Positions 1-11,264 of a stretch of DNA of 64,000 nt are shown here, piece by piece. The DNA lies in assembly GCA_033239005.1 (NCBI GenBank), contig BSQZ01000011.1, positions 1,348,501 through 1,412,500 on the forward strand. Direction: 5' to 3'. Numbering within the stretch: position 1 is the stretch's first letter; every line of letters starts with the position of its first letter. This DNA comes from Lamellibrachia satsuma (taxonomy: Eukaryota; Annelida; Polychaeta; Sabellida; Siboglinidae). The translations under genes and the position numbers were made by a program. Under the pieces are notes generated by a model that saw nothing but the letters and a program-made list of their open reading frames with translations, made no database searches and had not been told where the DNA came from.

Positions 1-189
1 ATGGGTCGCGTTACTTGGAACATCCTCTATTGTTCCGTTCACTGTCTTCAGTTGTAGGTGGTCGAAAAACGGTCTACATCCCAGTATGTACGTCTCCCGT
101 TCCAAATGGCAGTTGTATCCATCCGGACAAGACTCGGTTGTGGTTTGGAGCAACCAACTAAGTATCAGCAGCGTGATTGCAGTTGGCAT
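1..189 (-). CDS. Toll-like receptor TLR-A, 5' part only (cut by window edge)
   Basis: Reading the minus strand from the ATG at 189-187 gives 63 uninterrupted codons to the left edge. They encode a hydrophobic signal peptide followed by the Cys/Trp-rich N-terminal cap (ESCPDGYNC, then ERETYILGC) and the segment GTIEDVPSNAT, all closely matching the N-termini of TLR-B (22676) and TLR-C (45333). The start is fixed by that alignment: 21 residues from Met to the first SC pair in all three genes. A splice-acceptor-like TATGTTTTCCAG ends at 234. By homology this is the start of a membrane Toll-like receptor with a leucine-rich ectodomain. The rest lies outside the window, so whether the gene is intact cannot be judged. 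Confidence 0.85.
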   Translation of the reverse strand, partial: MPTAITLLILSWLLQTTTESCPDGYNCHLERETYILGCRPFFDHLQLKTVNGTIEDVPSNATH

Positions 190-233
190 GGCTTGCGGCA
201 GAGTGAACGTGAACGTTCTGCTGAATGTATGAG

Positions 234-245
234 CTGGAAAACATA
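234..245 (-). other. Putative 3' splice site upstream of TLR-A
   Basis: On the minus strand the sequence TATGTTTTCCAG (pyrimidine-rich, ending in AG) lies 45 bases 5' of the TLR-A start codon. The same dodecamer occurs at the corresponding place before TLR-B and directly before the ATG of TLR-D. I infer a 5'UTR intron; the donor was not identified. Confidence 0.5.
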
Positions 246-324
246 AAGCCACAATATAGTTAGGTATTTCTTAGAAATTCTTTGTTCTCGAATAAGTATC
301 TTGGTCTACATTATAATGCATGCC

Positions 325-375
325 TTCATGGATATGTGTGCGTGCGTGCGTGCGTATGTGCGGGCGTGCTTGCGT
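325..375. repeat. Imperfect GCGT/GTGC microsatellite
   Basis: Short run of alternating purine-pyrimidine GCGT units in the putative 5'UTR intron of TLR-A. It corresponds to the longer array at 22826-22881 upstream of TLR-B. Confidence 0.6.
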
Positions 376-984
376 GAGTAGATGGTTTTGTGGATGGGTG
401 TATGTGCTTGTTGGTGTATGGGTGTATGTTATTGTGTTTGTGTCTCTAAAATCCTTGGGAAAATATACACATGGAAGATGCTAAAAACCATTTTAATTTC
501 CAACTGATGACCAATATTAATGCGTTTTCAACCATGTGTGCACGTGTGTCCAAGTGTGTGCACGTGTGTGCATATGTGTTTATGTGTACATACGGTGACT
601 TAAACTCCTTCAGTTAAGCATCCGGCCATATATTGCAGAAGTGGTTACAATACTGGTAGGCATTTTAAATACAAATAGTTTGTGTGGTATGATAAATTTA
701 GGAACCACTGGTGACATTCAACTAATGCAGTCACAATTCGTGAATAGGGCTTGCGTGACTAATCTACATCAGTTACGTCTGCGCCGTTGTAATCGCGTGC
801 CTTGTCATCTAACGCAATGCCAAGTCACTCACTCGGAACAGCATCTAAGAGCCTTAGTAAAACAATCAAATAATCACCCACACACATGTCTGTGAAAGGT
901 GGCTGTGTGTGTCAATTCATATGTGAAGCCGCTGAATATTTTTTAAGTAACAGGTCTTTCACGGTAGAGATACCACTCCTCTAA

Positions 985-1215
985 TCTGGTAGGTGATTGC
1001 TTGCTGATGCAAGGGATACCAGCGACACAATAACCTCATATCTGGCAGCTGGCTGTTTGTTTGCTGATGCAAAGGATACCAGCGACACAGTACCCTCATA
1101 TCTGGCAGCTGGCTGTTTGTTTGTTGATGTAAAGGATACCAGCGACACAATACTACTCTTATGTGGCAGCTGGTTGTTTGGTGATACCAAGGATACCAGC
1201 GACGCAATACAGTGG
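985..1215. repeat. 60-bp minisatellite, about four units
   Basis: The motif GGATACCAGCGACACA recurs at 1013, 1073, 1133 and about 1192, so the period is 60 bp. Each unit also carries TCTGGCAGCTGG and a GTTTGTT/GATG segment. Copy 2 of the segmental duplication holds only about one unit (23455-23515), so the array expanded or contracted after the duplication. Open frames run through it on both strands only because 60 is divisible by three. Confidence 0.9.
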
Positions 1216-1289
1216 CACAGTGCATTGCAATTTTCCTGTGGATGTTACTCGTGGAATATTTGTTGACGCTTGTGGGACAGAAATTATGC

Positions 1290-1970
1290 GAAACCCCCTT
1301 ATGAGATATTTGTAAATTTTACTTTTAAGCATATATACGGTGCTAGCATTTACACAATATCATGCTCGTCCACGGGGGAGAGGGTCTTGGGTTCGAACGA
1401 AACCCCCTTGAAATAATTTGGTTTAACTGTAATTTTTCTCAGAAATCATCCCAGAAATCCTCGGCTGACTGTGTACGCCAGAACGCCCTTTTTCAAAACC
1501 CCGAGGGCGGGTCTGAATCTGTATATAATTTGTTCCATACATTTATTTTCTTCTGAGAGAACGAGTACGTTATGATCCAACCTACATAGATCCTTCATTA
1601 ATGTTGTTTCGTGGTCTGCAGTTCTACTATTTTCCCCAGGTGAAAAAAAAATTCTGCCTAGATTTTCATACCCATTAAATATCATAAAACATTCAATTTT
1701 ATCTCCTCTTAACCTTTTTGTCTCTAATGTTGTTAAACCATATTCGATTAGGCGTTCTTCACAGATAAGTATCTCAGTTCGGGAGTCATTTTAGATCCTC
1801 TCCTCTGTATTCGTTCTAGCGTATATATATCCTTCTTATGATATGGTCTCCAAGCATGTATACACTATTCTAAATTAGGCCTACATATTGTTTTATGCAG
1901 ATGATATGTTACATTTCTCCTAATCAACCAAAGCGTTTGATTTCCCTTTGAAACTGCAATCAATACCACA
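1290..1970 (-). mobile_element. CR1-type LINE, 3' remnant with foreign insert
   Basis: Minus-strand sequence matches the C-terminal and 3' part of the CR1 at 34500-38270: NGYENLGRIFFSPGENSRT corresponds to the NGYENIDRNMFFSLKKDSRT region there. It is 5'-truncated near 1970. Between about 1357 and 1520 it holds about 165 bp absent from the full-length CR1, including GGGTTCGAACGAAACCC, which resembles a tRNA T-arm/pol III B box. The same element with the same insert is at 23890-24540, so both insertions predate the segmental duplication. Nonfunctional. Confidence 0.8.
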
Positions 1971-1989
1971 TATTGCTATTGTTAAGTGA

Positions 1990-4900
1990 ACAGGTGCGGG
2001 GACCGCGATATGTGTACATTATAAAAATAACGTATTATTCCCGCCAGCATCAACTGCCACCTATACACTGTTTCTGTGTGTCGGCTAGTGTTACAAATTG
2101 CCAAGCTGGGATATTGCCTGTGTCATGGTTGGTTCTCTTGACGGAAAAATCGTCCAGATTGCCATCTACTAACTGACAGGCAATGGAAGAAACTTACAGG
2201 CATGCCTCGACTTTTCTCTCTGTGAAGGCCGGCTCTAAAATAGGATTTGATCGTCCCAACCTGGCGAACAGAAGATGCCACAACTGGATTGAGTATTTAT
2301 CTAGTGCCCAGTCTCAACGGGACGTTGTTCTCCTACATTAATGTGTCGTCCATGTTGTCAACCATACTTTTGACATGTTGATCACATCGAAGCTCGCGGT
2401 AACCTGTCTGTTAGGTAATCCTCTTGTGCATTCCCTCGATGGGTGCTTCACATTCTGCAGACAACCTAATCAGTCGTGGACCAGCTACCATCCAAAATCT
2501 GAGAGCTTGGGTGAGGCCAAAAGCTCCACCCTCATTCTTCACAGCAGCATTGTTTTATTCTTGAGCCTGGTCACCTGACCTGGAGGATGTCTCGTGTGTG
2601 GGCTGGCATCCATCTCGCGTAGTTGGTATGGTCCAAGCTGGAGAACAACGGTGCAATCGGTGTCAGACAGTCAACGTACACGAGAAGTTTGCGGCCCGCA
2701 GCGACCTGACATTTGTTAAGTCGAGGATCGTCAGCGGAAGAGTCTGGAAGAGAACTGTGGAAGCTTTTGATTCAGTTGACCACTCCAGTCTTCAAATGCC
2801 TCTGGTTGGCGTCCTGACGCCAGTAACACGATACTTTTCATTAGAATATTCCAAATAGGGGATCTACTGATTTCTTTTAAGATATATATTTTGGGTTAGG
2901 CCTATTTAGTCTTAGATATGTATTAAAACATAATAACGCCATTACGTTATTATATTGGTGTGTTACATTTTATCCCAGTGGTAAAACATTATAAGCTACA
3001 ATTTACTCCGCTGACTGTTACAACATGCGGCATATTGGGTTGTAAATTGTAACACTTAGTATACTTCATAAAACATATATTTGCGCAAATGTTTGTTGTA
3101 TTCAGAATGTATTTAAATACGTACTATATATGGGAGACGTGCGGTTTCGTTGGTATTCAAAACATTTCGATCGGGTAAAAATCCGAACCGCAATCCTCAA
3201 ATATGCTGTATTTGTTACAGCTGGCCCCGGTCTCCCCTAAATGAGACGATGAAATATTTCCTGCGTGTTCTGATCAAATCTCACATTGAATTTGATTCAA
3301 TTTCCATGGGATATCGTGTCCTTAAAAAGGTATATTATGAATTCATGCAATGAAATCTCCAAATTGGGCTTATTGTTTTACCTGTGTATGTTTCTAACAT
3401 GAGTACCCATATATCGTGGGAGTGAATCCCTTCTCGCCCGGGTAATCTCCTCTGCACAATCAAAGTTCTTTGTAAGTCGCGCGTATCTGATTCTTACCGC
3501 AAGTAACACCATTGAAACTAACGGACAAAGTTATCATGCGGTGCTTCACATATAAGTACCTCCCACGTCTACGACAAACAAAGGCACATAGTCATCATGT
3601 GTGCATGTTACACTGTTGCCTAACACTCGAGTTGGAAAGGGTGCGAACTGGAAACCGGTTACACAGCTGGCTTCACCTGGGCAGCAGTGACGTCATTCAC
3701 GTCTCTACCACGTGGGACATCTGTTCACTGATGTAGCAACAAGGCGGGTCTAATAATGTACCTACATAATTTTTTTCAGAAATTGAAATTCCGGCCATAC
3801 GCAAACACCGGAAAACACAACAAATACAAATGACTGAATGCGGCCTACCGAAATTAACAATAGTTATAAATATTTTATTGGCTTCCAAACTATCTAAATG
3901 CAAATTACAGACATTTCGTAGATCCATTTGCAATACTTATATTTTCTAGCTATAACAACAACTTTGAGGCAACACTTGCAGAAGACGTTACCATAAACAT
4001 ACTAAAATAATGTTGAAACATATTATTATAAAATACTTGACACAAATCCTTTCAAAAAATTGCGCTTCATATTTTGTTTACATTTAAATGGGCACTGCTA
4101 CAAAAGAAGTGATGAACCATCCAAGGACCGTCATGTAGCAGCCAGGACATGAAAGAGCAAGCTACGGCAGACAAGACTTTATATGTAACTACTGTCAAAA
4201 AGAGGATATGGGACTAGAGCCGGTATAGTTACAAATAGCAACAAGACATAGAAGCAAATGGTGGAACCGCAGAGGTCGACCTTAGTGGCCATCATGGGTG
4301 AGTGATGTGAAATAAATTACTATTATTTTGGGCAGGTAAAACATAGTTAGTATCGCATAGACCTATACTATGTATTAAATCCATTACACCTATGCAATAC
4401 TTTGATGTATACTAACTCACAAGTTAGATGCAATTCGAGTATTACCCCATGACTGTGACAGTAGCGGTAATTTCACTAATCCACCTGACTAATACAGAAC
4501 AAGTAAAGGCGATGTTGCACTAGCTTCTTGTGTAGCAAACTATTTTATGTACACTTGTTGTACATATATATTTCACAATTTATAGGAACACATTTCTACG
4601 CAGTGATTGTTCATTTTGTTCGAGCCTATATTAAGTAACCAGAAGCCGCGTTATTAAGATACATTTGACGATTCAGTTGGTCATACATAATAGTGAGATT
4701 CGGTTATGTATGCGTTTTGCAACGTCAAGAAACCATTTGACTAAAACAGGTAGCAGTTCCCACTTTAGCTGTCGCTCTTGTTGATTATCTTCCTGTCAGC
4801 TGGTGTCATCACAATGAGTACACAACGTTGCATTAGATCGAAACAACGCAAACGTGTCCGTTCTAGAAACACGATTGATCACTCACCCTTCCGACTCCGT

Positions 4901-5285
4901 GCAGTGTCCAACTGGTAATAGTCGCTCCGACAGTGACAGGTTCTTGCCAGTACACGCACAATAGGCATTCACAAAGCGCTTCACTGGTGCGAAACGTGTG
5001 TTATTATATTGTGTTCATAAGTATACGTCATGTGCTATAAATAACTCGTGCAAGTTTGTCAGCCCACACAACAGCAGTCCGTCACGGGTGATTGGTTTTC
5101 TATGTGACATTCGCAGTCGTACCAAGACCGCAACTGTCTTTTTCTGGTTTCCCAACATATGATTGATTACGTTACCTAACTTAACTAATCACCTTGCTGG
5201 CGTGTCGAAGTTTCGTTTACTCCACGTTGCTTCAGTTCAGTTATCTGTAAGTGAGTACATGGTTATAGACTGTGGTGGATATTTC
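1990..5285. other. Duplicated non-coding upstream sequence, no gene recognised
   Basis: Collinear with copy 2 (24540-29390, ignoring insertions). ORFs here are short and not preserved as frames in the second copy. The only distinctive motif is a TATA-like module around 5028-5043 (CATGTGCTATAAATA), repeated at 28603-28617 and, inverted, at 31353-31368. Confidence 0.6.
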
Positions 5286-7133
5286 ATCTTTTCTGGTACG
5301 CCTATAAACCCTCCACATAGTTTGCTTGTACGTAATTTTTCTAATAGCTTCTTTTGACAAGTGTTTCTTACTAGACCGTTTTCCTTGTTTTTTTTTCAAC
5401 GGAACATAGTTATCAATGATACTCTCAATTTCATATTTTAAAATGTTCCAAGACTCAATTCAGTCTTATTCCTCAGCATGTTATTCCAATCTAGCTTTGC
5501 TAAGTATTTTCTCATATCTTTATATTTACCTTTGTGGAAGTTTCTCCTGTATTTTTAATTTGTACTTTCTGATTTTACTTTGATGTCAAAATGTATTTAA
5601 TTATGATCACTCTTACCCAATGGCTCATGTATTTTAACATTGTCCACAAATTAATTTTGGGAATACAAACTAAATCTAACTTGTACATTCTCTCGCCTGG
5701 TTGGTCCTAGCACGTGTTGTGTAAGGAAGCTATTCTGAATTAAAAGTAGAAACTGTTGGTCCTCTCCTCCTGTACCTGTCCGTGATTAAAATTTAAAATT
5801 ATGATACACTCCCCATTACTCGCCTCTTTTATAGCGTTTTGTAATTTTCTGTATCCTCTTCGTTTATGTTTGGACTTCCGTAAACTAATCCAACAGTTAA
5901 TGTCGAATTTCCTGTAACTATACTGCACCAAACAGTTTCATCGCAATGTGCTTCCCTTTCTAATTTATTTCGTAAGCTTGAATAGATTCTTTAATATATA
6001 AAATGACTCCCCCTCCCCTTTTTCCTATTCGACCTCTCCTAAACATTACGTATCCTGTCAGTTCTAATTCAGCATCTGATATGTCTTTGTTGGCCCATGA
6101 TTCCGTTATACCAATTATGTGAGGGTTAATATATTCTACCATTATGTTTAATTCGTTTTTTTATTTACTATGCTCCTTGCATTTAAACACACATATTTAT
6201 ACCCACCTTCAAAAATGTTTTCCGGACATTTTTTACTGGTTTGTGTGTACTCTTGTCCATTTTGAGGCAACACTAACATTTCTAGTTTAAATAATGCTTG
6301 CTACCAAGAATATTTGTTATGCTTCCCATGCCACTTTCGAGAGCTGCTGATAGTTCATCAGCAAACACTGCTGCACCCCTTCCATGAAGATGAAGCCCAT
6401 CCTTCATGTACATATCAGCCCTTCCAACAAAACATCCTCACAAATACACAAATCCAACTTCCTCTTCCCTACAAAGTTGCTGAACTAATGTGTTAATTGC
6501 TATCCTCCGGCAATTTCGATATCCCTGTCCTCTGCTTCCCATTAATGGTAGAATCCCCGACATAATTATTTGCTGAACCCGTGTCTTCTTAGCTCTTCTA
6601 ACTAACTGCCTGTATATCCTAACTATGACAGTTGTACCCTCCCTCTCTGCGTTGTTAGTCCCTATGTGTACTAAAATAGAACCGCCCTTGCCTGGATCCA
6701 CAATTTTACCACCCTCTCTGTCATAGCCTCTATTTTTACCCCTGGAAAACAAACCATCACCTTGATTAGTGCTCTGTCAGTCTTCCTGACTGTCGAATCC
6801 CCTACAAACACCCTCGCTCTCCTCCTTACACCTCTATCACTACCTCAAAGTAGGTCTCGCATCGGATCCCTTCCGTCGCATTCTGTGCCGCAGACGTGTC
6901 ACCAGGCAGCATGTTGTCCATCTCCCTCTTGCCCGTCAACTCGTCACCTTTCCCTCCCGTCTCCTGGCTATATTGCGCTCCTGGTGCCTTCGGTCATGGT
7001 ACCTTCGCTCCCGTGTCCTTCCCTCCCGTCTCCTCCCCTCCCGTCTCCTTCCCTGCCGTCTCCTTCCCTCCCGTCTCCTCCCTTCCCCTCGCCTCCCCCC
7101 GTCTCCTTCCCTGCCGTCTCCTTCACTCCCGTC
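5286..7133 (-). mobile_element. CR1 LINE fragment: 5' half present, 3' half missing
   Basis: Absent from the matching position in copy 2 of the segmental duplication (near 29385-29418). On the minus strand it matches 36370-38200 of the full-length CR1: the proline/serine-rich low-complexity start of ORF1 (about 6950-7130), the esterase part of ORF1 (6438-6752, with LVHIGTNN and CREEEVGF), the endonuclease start (5960-6142, IIGITESWANKDI, GGGVILYIKES) and the endonuclease/RT linker (5740-5931). It stops inside the endonuclease-RT linker. Frames are broken by several stops. Loss of the 3' end with retention of the 5' part is opposite to ordinary LINE truncation. Confidence 0.85.
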
Positions 7134-7935
7134 TCCTCGAGTTGGCGTTGGAATAAAGTGGTTTGCCGGGGGATGAAATGTAAAGCGCTTTGAACAGTCA
7201 CAAGGACTGGATACCACACTACACAAGAACGTACAATTATTTTTTTTACATTACAGTTACATTGATAACTCATTATTGTCGACACACAGCCTCCATTTCT
7301 GCCTGCCGGAGTGATCATGATATGGAGCTGTATAGCGGTGTTTTGTTCAGGTCCATACGGCGTCTGGGTTGCATTATTTTGAGATCGTTATATAATTCGT
7401 CTCTGTAGCTGAGCCATTGTCCGATTACAAAGCTGCGTTACTCATACGCTGTATGTTGTCATCAATTGTGGTTACTTGGGCGGTGCTGCATCTATACCCG
7501 TGAACACTCACTGGTTGGTTAAAAAATGTGAATGAACAACAAGGAAGCAGGAGTCGGTGTTTGTGGTCTTACAGTGCCTTGTGAGGAGTTTTTCATTGAG
7601 TATGTTAGAGAAGCGATTGTCATCAGTGACACAATGTTATTATTATTGGTTGATCAATGTTCAGTATGTTCAGACAGCATAATAAAGCAGCGACTGGATC
7701 TATCGTGGTGACATCATACACTATTCAGGGAGGCTTTGGAGCTTCTTTATGAATTGTACTGAAAATGACGTCAGTATTTTCCAAGTAATTTGTGAAACAT
7801 TAGATAAAACTAAATTTTTCTAGATTCCGGTAATTACAAACATCAAAGATTTGTTGATGATTTTTAATGAGTACTCTAGTAGTGGAAAATCATATATTAA
7901 TGCTAAATATTTTTTTTTTATTACTGGTTAGCATT
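7134..7935. other. Duplicated flank between CR1 fragment and Polinton, no gene seen
   Basis: Matches 29419-30480 of copy 2 apart from the TA microsatellite there. No coding sequence or RNA gene recognised. Confidence 0.6.
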
Positions 7936-8510
7936 AGTAGTAGGCATGTCCTTTAGGATAGGCAGAATCCTAAATGTTGGAGCTGGAGACACCTACGGTT
8001 GCGCCAACTAGCAAACTGTCACCTCATAGCGGAATGTGATTGTCGATATGAAGCGCCATCTGGCGGGTAGTTTTGGCACGGGTGGTGTCCCTAGCGACCA
8101 GTCTGTAACTTTTTTTTTTAAATAGCAATCCTAGTGCATAATAACCAAACTATTGCGAGCACACCACCTGGTGCTTAAGGACCACAATCTCCTGGTGAAC
8201 AATTTTGGCGCTAGTAGCTAGTAGACCCTAGCGACTAGTCTATCAACTACACTTCGTAAAACGGAGCCCCTAACGATTAGTGACTGAAGTAATTCGCGTG
8301 TTAAAAACGTAAACTATCGCCCAGCGCGTGTATCCGGTTGCGCATGCGCAACCACCCGCTTCCGCAAGCGGCAACATATAGGGAAAATGTATGCGACCAG
8401 TATTTTGCGTAGCAAACAAGCGCCGACATGTTATAAAACGAATTTTCTACTCTTAGACCGAAAATACACTACGTGAAGAATAAAATGGTGCGGGAGCCAC
8501 TTCCGTTTGC
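7936..8510 (+). repeat. Polinton terminal inverted repeat, left
   Basis: Begins AGTAGTAGGC and aligns, as reverse complement, with 13745-14299 throughout. Shared blocks include GTCCTTTAGGAT, CCAAACTATT, CCAATTTTGGCG-like text, GTGTTAAAAA.GTAAA, GCGGCAACATATAGGG and CTTAGACCGAAAAT. AG-start termini are typical of Polintons. Contains the 18-bp perfect palindrome GGTTGCGCATGCGCAACC at 8336-8353. Confidence 0.9.
8336..8353. promoter_or_regulatory. NRF-1-like palindrome in Polinton TIR
   Basis: GGTTGCGCATGCGCAACC is a perfect palindrome containing TGCGCATGCGCA, the consensus site of the NRF-1/Ewg transcription-factor family. The same core recurs at 11270-11283 and 11400-11413, and as TGCGCACGCGCA within 13881-13904. 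Binding is inferred from consensus only. Confidence 0.45.
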
Positions 8511-8547
8511 TCAAGCGCAACGTGACTTCTGTTTTGGAGAATCTTTT

Positions 8548-8640
8548 AGAATAAAATTGTCGACAACACCACTCGTTTCGTATCGATTCTTTTATTCATA
8601 CAAACGTATGCATGTTCCGCATGATGGACCAATATTTCAC
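8548..8640 (-). repeat. ~90-bp direct repeat inside the Polinton, copy 1
   Basis: Nearly identical to 12067-12155. Both carry AAAATTGTCGACA, TTTCGTATCGATTC and the stretch that reads WSIMR.MHTF on the minus strand, the region just after polymerase motif A. It marks a duplication or fusion breakpoint within the composite element. Confidence 0.8.
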
Positions 8641-8866
8641 CGACTGTTTAACCACAGAGTCTGCTTTATTGAATGAAAGTCGACCCCACCACCTCCTCCA
8701 CGGACTCCGCCTCGTTACACGTCGCGTTGGTATGCGAGGGATCACTTGCCGGACTACAAATGGCTGCATTGCCAAGACATAGTATGGCTCCCATCGAACC
8801 CGAATACTGAATCATGAATGCGGTAAGTGGTGTCACGTGTAAGGTCACTTTTTGGGCGATGTCACT

Positions 8867-9207
8867 CTAGCTCAGTTTCCCCTTGCGAACAGTCGCGATG
8901 CACACCAGGACATGTTTTATCGTTTGAACCAGTTTATCAGTTCCGTCGTAATAACCGACTGCGATCCCTCTGATGGAACGAGTACTTGTATCGCGGCTGT
9001 CTGATAGGGAGAACCACGTATCTTCTGGTCTGACCTTGTATCAACTATGCGGCCATTGGATTTCCACCAATCCGCATTCCAATTGACCGGACAGAGTTAT
9101 GCGCAGCGGCAAAGCTGTTACGTAGTGGGCAAAGTTTTGTCGGGATGCAATTGTACCGTTGCATTGCTAGGCAAGGTCAGGTAGAAATCAGACGACGCAG
9201 TCGCCAT
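8867..9207 (-). pseudogene. Polinton penton-like (minor capsid) protein, N-terminal fragment
   Basis: From the ATG at 9207 the minus strand reads MATASSDFYLTLPSNATVQ, the characteristic LPSN start of the Polinton/adintovirus penton-type capsid protein. Downstream, in another frame, lies LECGLVEIQWPHS, also typical of the family. The reading frame is broken by a frameshift about 30 codons in and by an in-frame stop, and ends at a TAG (8867-8869). The family forms the vertex protein of a predicted icosahedral virion. The C-terminal half is elsewhere (11650-12010). It follows the integrase remnant on the same strand. Confidence 0.75.
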
Positions 9208-9219
9208 TGCTTTTCGATA

Positions 9220-10080
9220 AGACGATGTACAAACGACGACTGGACAGAAGAAGACGATATCCGATTTCGGGAATGGAATTCCACACAATACCCAACGTTT
9301 CGAGACCTGTGTTTTCGAAGCGCAGATCCGGCGAATGTTCTATTACATGAATGACGACTCCGCCGGCGTGTGCTAGCCTTTATCAAACCAGCTGTTTCAG
9401 GATACCCTACCCACATGACCAGTACCTGTATGCTTTTCCATCGTTTGCGTTTCTGCAACACATTCTCCACACGATTAGAGTTCATCTTTCGACACCGACA
9501 CAACAGGGTTTGATTTTTATAGCAGCCTAGTTTTCCATACAACCTTCTTGGTTGGTCCAATTCACTTTCACCGGTGCCAAACCGCTACTTATGTGATAAT
9601 TGTTGTTCTACAAATTCAGGTGTTGGTGCAACACGTATAGAAATCTCAAGGTTTGGGTTGCCGTGAAATACTTCCACGTGCGCATTTTCATAGTACAATT
9701 GAATCGTTCGACGATACAAGCCTTGGTCTCTTCGTTGTATGTCGCTTCAAACACTCCTTTCCCTGATCCTTTTGCTAGCTCTGTGATCCGACGTTGTCCT
9801 TTAACAATTGAAGAAATGCTGGCGTGAGTGACGATCCTGATTTGTTATTCAGCGGAACGGACCAAGCTTTCTCTGAGAACACGTCAATGACAATGAAAAG
9901 GAAAGTATTGCCATCGTTGTATTGCTTCATATTTGCAATGTAAACCAAATCTGCCTGCCACTGCTGATTTATACAACCCCACTAGGATGCGTCGATGTTT
10001 GAAGCGACGTCTAACTGGTTTGTGTAGGGTGTAAGTGTCCTGCTACGACAGCCATCGCTTAACATGTCGCTTAACCTTAA
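9220..10080 (-). pseudogene. Polinton integrase (rve core plus chromodomain), decayed
   Basis: Minus strand around 9830-9970 reads QWQADLVYIANMKQYND followed by FLFIVIDVFSEKAW, the start of the DDE integrase core; the first catalytic Asp is in QWQAD. Near 9380-9480 it reads VENVLQKRKR...VLVMWVGYPET, the chromodomain-like tail typical of Polinton integrases. The middle of the core (9600-9820) is recognisable but frameshifted. A stop lies shortly before QWQAD. In intact elements the integrase inserts the DNA copy into the host genome. It lies between the ATPase and the penton fragment. Confidence 0.8.
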
Positions 10081-10233
10081 GCTGTCTGCATGTATATCCA
10101 AACGATCGGGGTTCCCTACTAAATCCATAGGCGTGTTAACATCCTTGAGACCTCGAGCGAACGTCTTCCATCCCACATGCCCAAACGATTTCAGTTCTCT
10201 CACCACTGCCACTTTCTTTGCATGCTCCATCAT
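9982..10233 (-). pseudogene. Short Polinton ORF, possibly joined to the integrase N-terminus
   Basis: Starts MMEHAKKVAVV, resembling a small conserved Polinton ORF between ATPase and integrase. Its C-terminal part (SDMLSDGC...YTNQLDV) resembles an integrase N-terminal region and runs up to the stop just before the integrase core. No function can be assigned. Confidence 0.35.
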
Positions 10234-10557
10234 CTAGTTACGACTGAAACAAGGCTGCCACTAATTGTGCTGGAATCGACGTGGCTAACGGAGCCAATAG
10301 GGTGCCAGCATCAAACATTCTTTCTGTAGAATACGTTTTTTCTAACGGAAACCTGTTTTCTTGAGTCATTTCTGTTTAATCTTCTGACGTTTCTTTAGTG
10401 AAACATTCCCTTTTAAAATGTTCAGCGGACACTCGTATAACAGTGTATGAGATCGGGGTTTCCCTTGGTTACAATGGCAAGGTTTGCCTTGGCGAGCAGG
10501 CTTATATACAAAGCGTTGTCGAATGTCGAATGACAGGTGTCACGGCGTGTTTCCCTT

Positions 10558-11110
10558 TTATATCTTCGGTAGGTAGGCGTACTGCACTTTGTTTGGTTCC
10601 GGTATGATATCGGTGCGTAGCCGCAAGTTTTCTGGTGTGGTATGTGTCAGATCGACGAACAAATAACCGTGTGGTACGGACGTTGCGTCTCTGGACGCTT
10701 CTTGCATGTACATTATGCGACCTGGATACATTTGTTTGGCCAAGTGCGTTATCTGCGATGCATCACGAGGATTCTTAAAAACCACAATGTACTGTGCGTT
10801 TACGTTTATGGTGCGACTCTCTTTACCTTTCGGAAATACATTTTGCACTAAATACAGTACAGACGTGTTGCAATTATGACTCTTCTCGGTGAACAGTTTG
10901 GTGATCCTGTAATCTGTTTCAGACATTAGATCGTCGATAACTGTCAAATTCGGGGTGTGTCGTCGTTGAGAACGTAGAGTACAGAGGCTGCAATTCCCCG
11001 TAACGCCACGTTATCTTTTTAGGTGGAGAGTTTATCAGTGTGGAAGAGTAGACTAATAAACGTGTAACAAAAGTCGTTACTTTTGGACCTGCAACAACAA
11101 ATTTACGCAA
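10558..11110 (-). pseudogene. Polinton FtsK/HerA-type packaging ATPase, frameshifted
   Basis: Two minus-strand frames together cover the protein. The upstream frame (11110-10919) holds the P-loop region, reading VVAGPKVTTFVTRLL, then WRYGELQPLYSTF. The P-loop is degraded and lacks a proper GxxxxGK[ST]. The downstream frame (10947-10558) opens with the Walker B-like TVIDDLMSE and continues with NTSVLYLVQNVFP, FKNPRDASQITHLAKQMYP and GYLFVDLTHTTPENLRLRT, all diagnostic of Polinton/adintovirus DNA-packaging ATPases. Frameshift between 10919 and 10950. Nonfunctional. Confidence 0.85.
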
Positions 11111-11264
11111 CTAACTAAATTGACGAACGTGCAAGGTACTTATACTACGACAAAACAACATGATAGGGGTAAGTTTTTGTATATTTATTCGATTTCGTTT
11201 ACAAATAAATTTACAAATCATCGTAGCGCACGTATATCATAGTAGCCCCATATACCTGCAGTTG

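Larger units (their letters stand above)
1..7945. repeat. Segmental duplication, copy 1 (TLR-A 5' end and upstream region)
   Basis: This block is collinear with 22490-30500. Matching landmarks include the TLR start region, the GCGT repeat, the CR1 3' remnant (1290 vs 23890), 1990-2860 vs 24540-25440, 2860-4740 vs 25440-27480, 4740-5160 vs 28250-28700, and 7134-7900 vs 29419-30450. Differences are insertions and deletions: the CR1 fragment at 5286-7133 is only here, and the minisatellite at 985-1215 has four units here but about one in copy 2. Outside the listed elements I recognise no gene between 246 and 7935. The short open frames there are not conserved between the copies, which argues against coding. 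Confidence 0.85.

Noticed and set aside
959..1266. Frames on both strands with repeated LADARDTSDTITSYLAAGC-like units
   Set aside because: The minisatellite period of 60 is a multiple of three, so frames stay open without coding; copy 2 lacks the repeats.
1375..1410. Possible tRNA gene around GGGTTCGAACGAAACCC
   Set aside because: No acceptor stem, anticodon arm or A box at proper distance; at most a SINE remnant.
6762..7318. Overlapping Pro/Ser-rich and Arg/Gly-rich frames on both strands
   Set aside because: Low-complexity 5' region of a CR1 fragment; only the minus strand fits the LINE ORF1.
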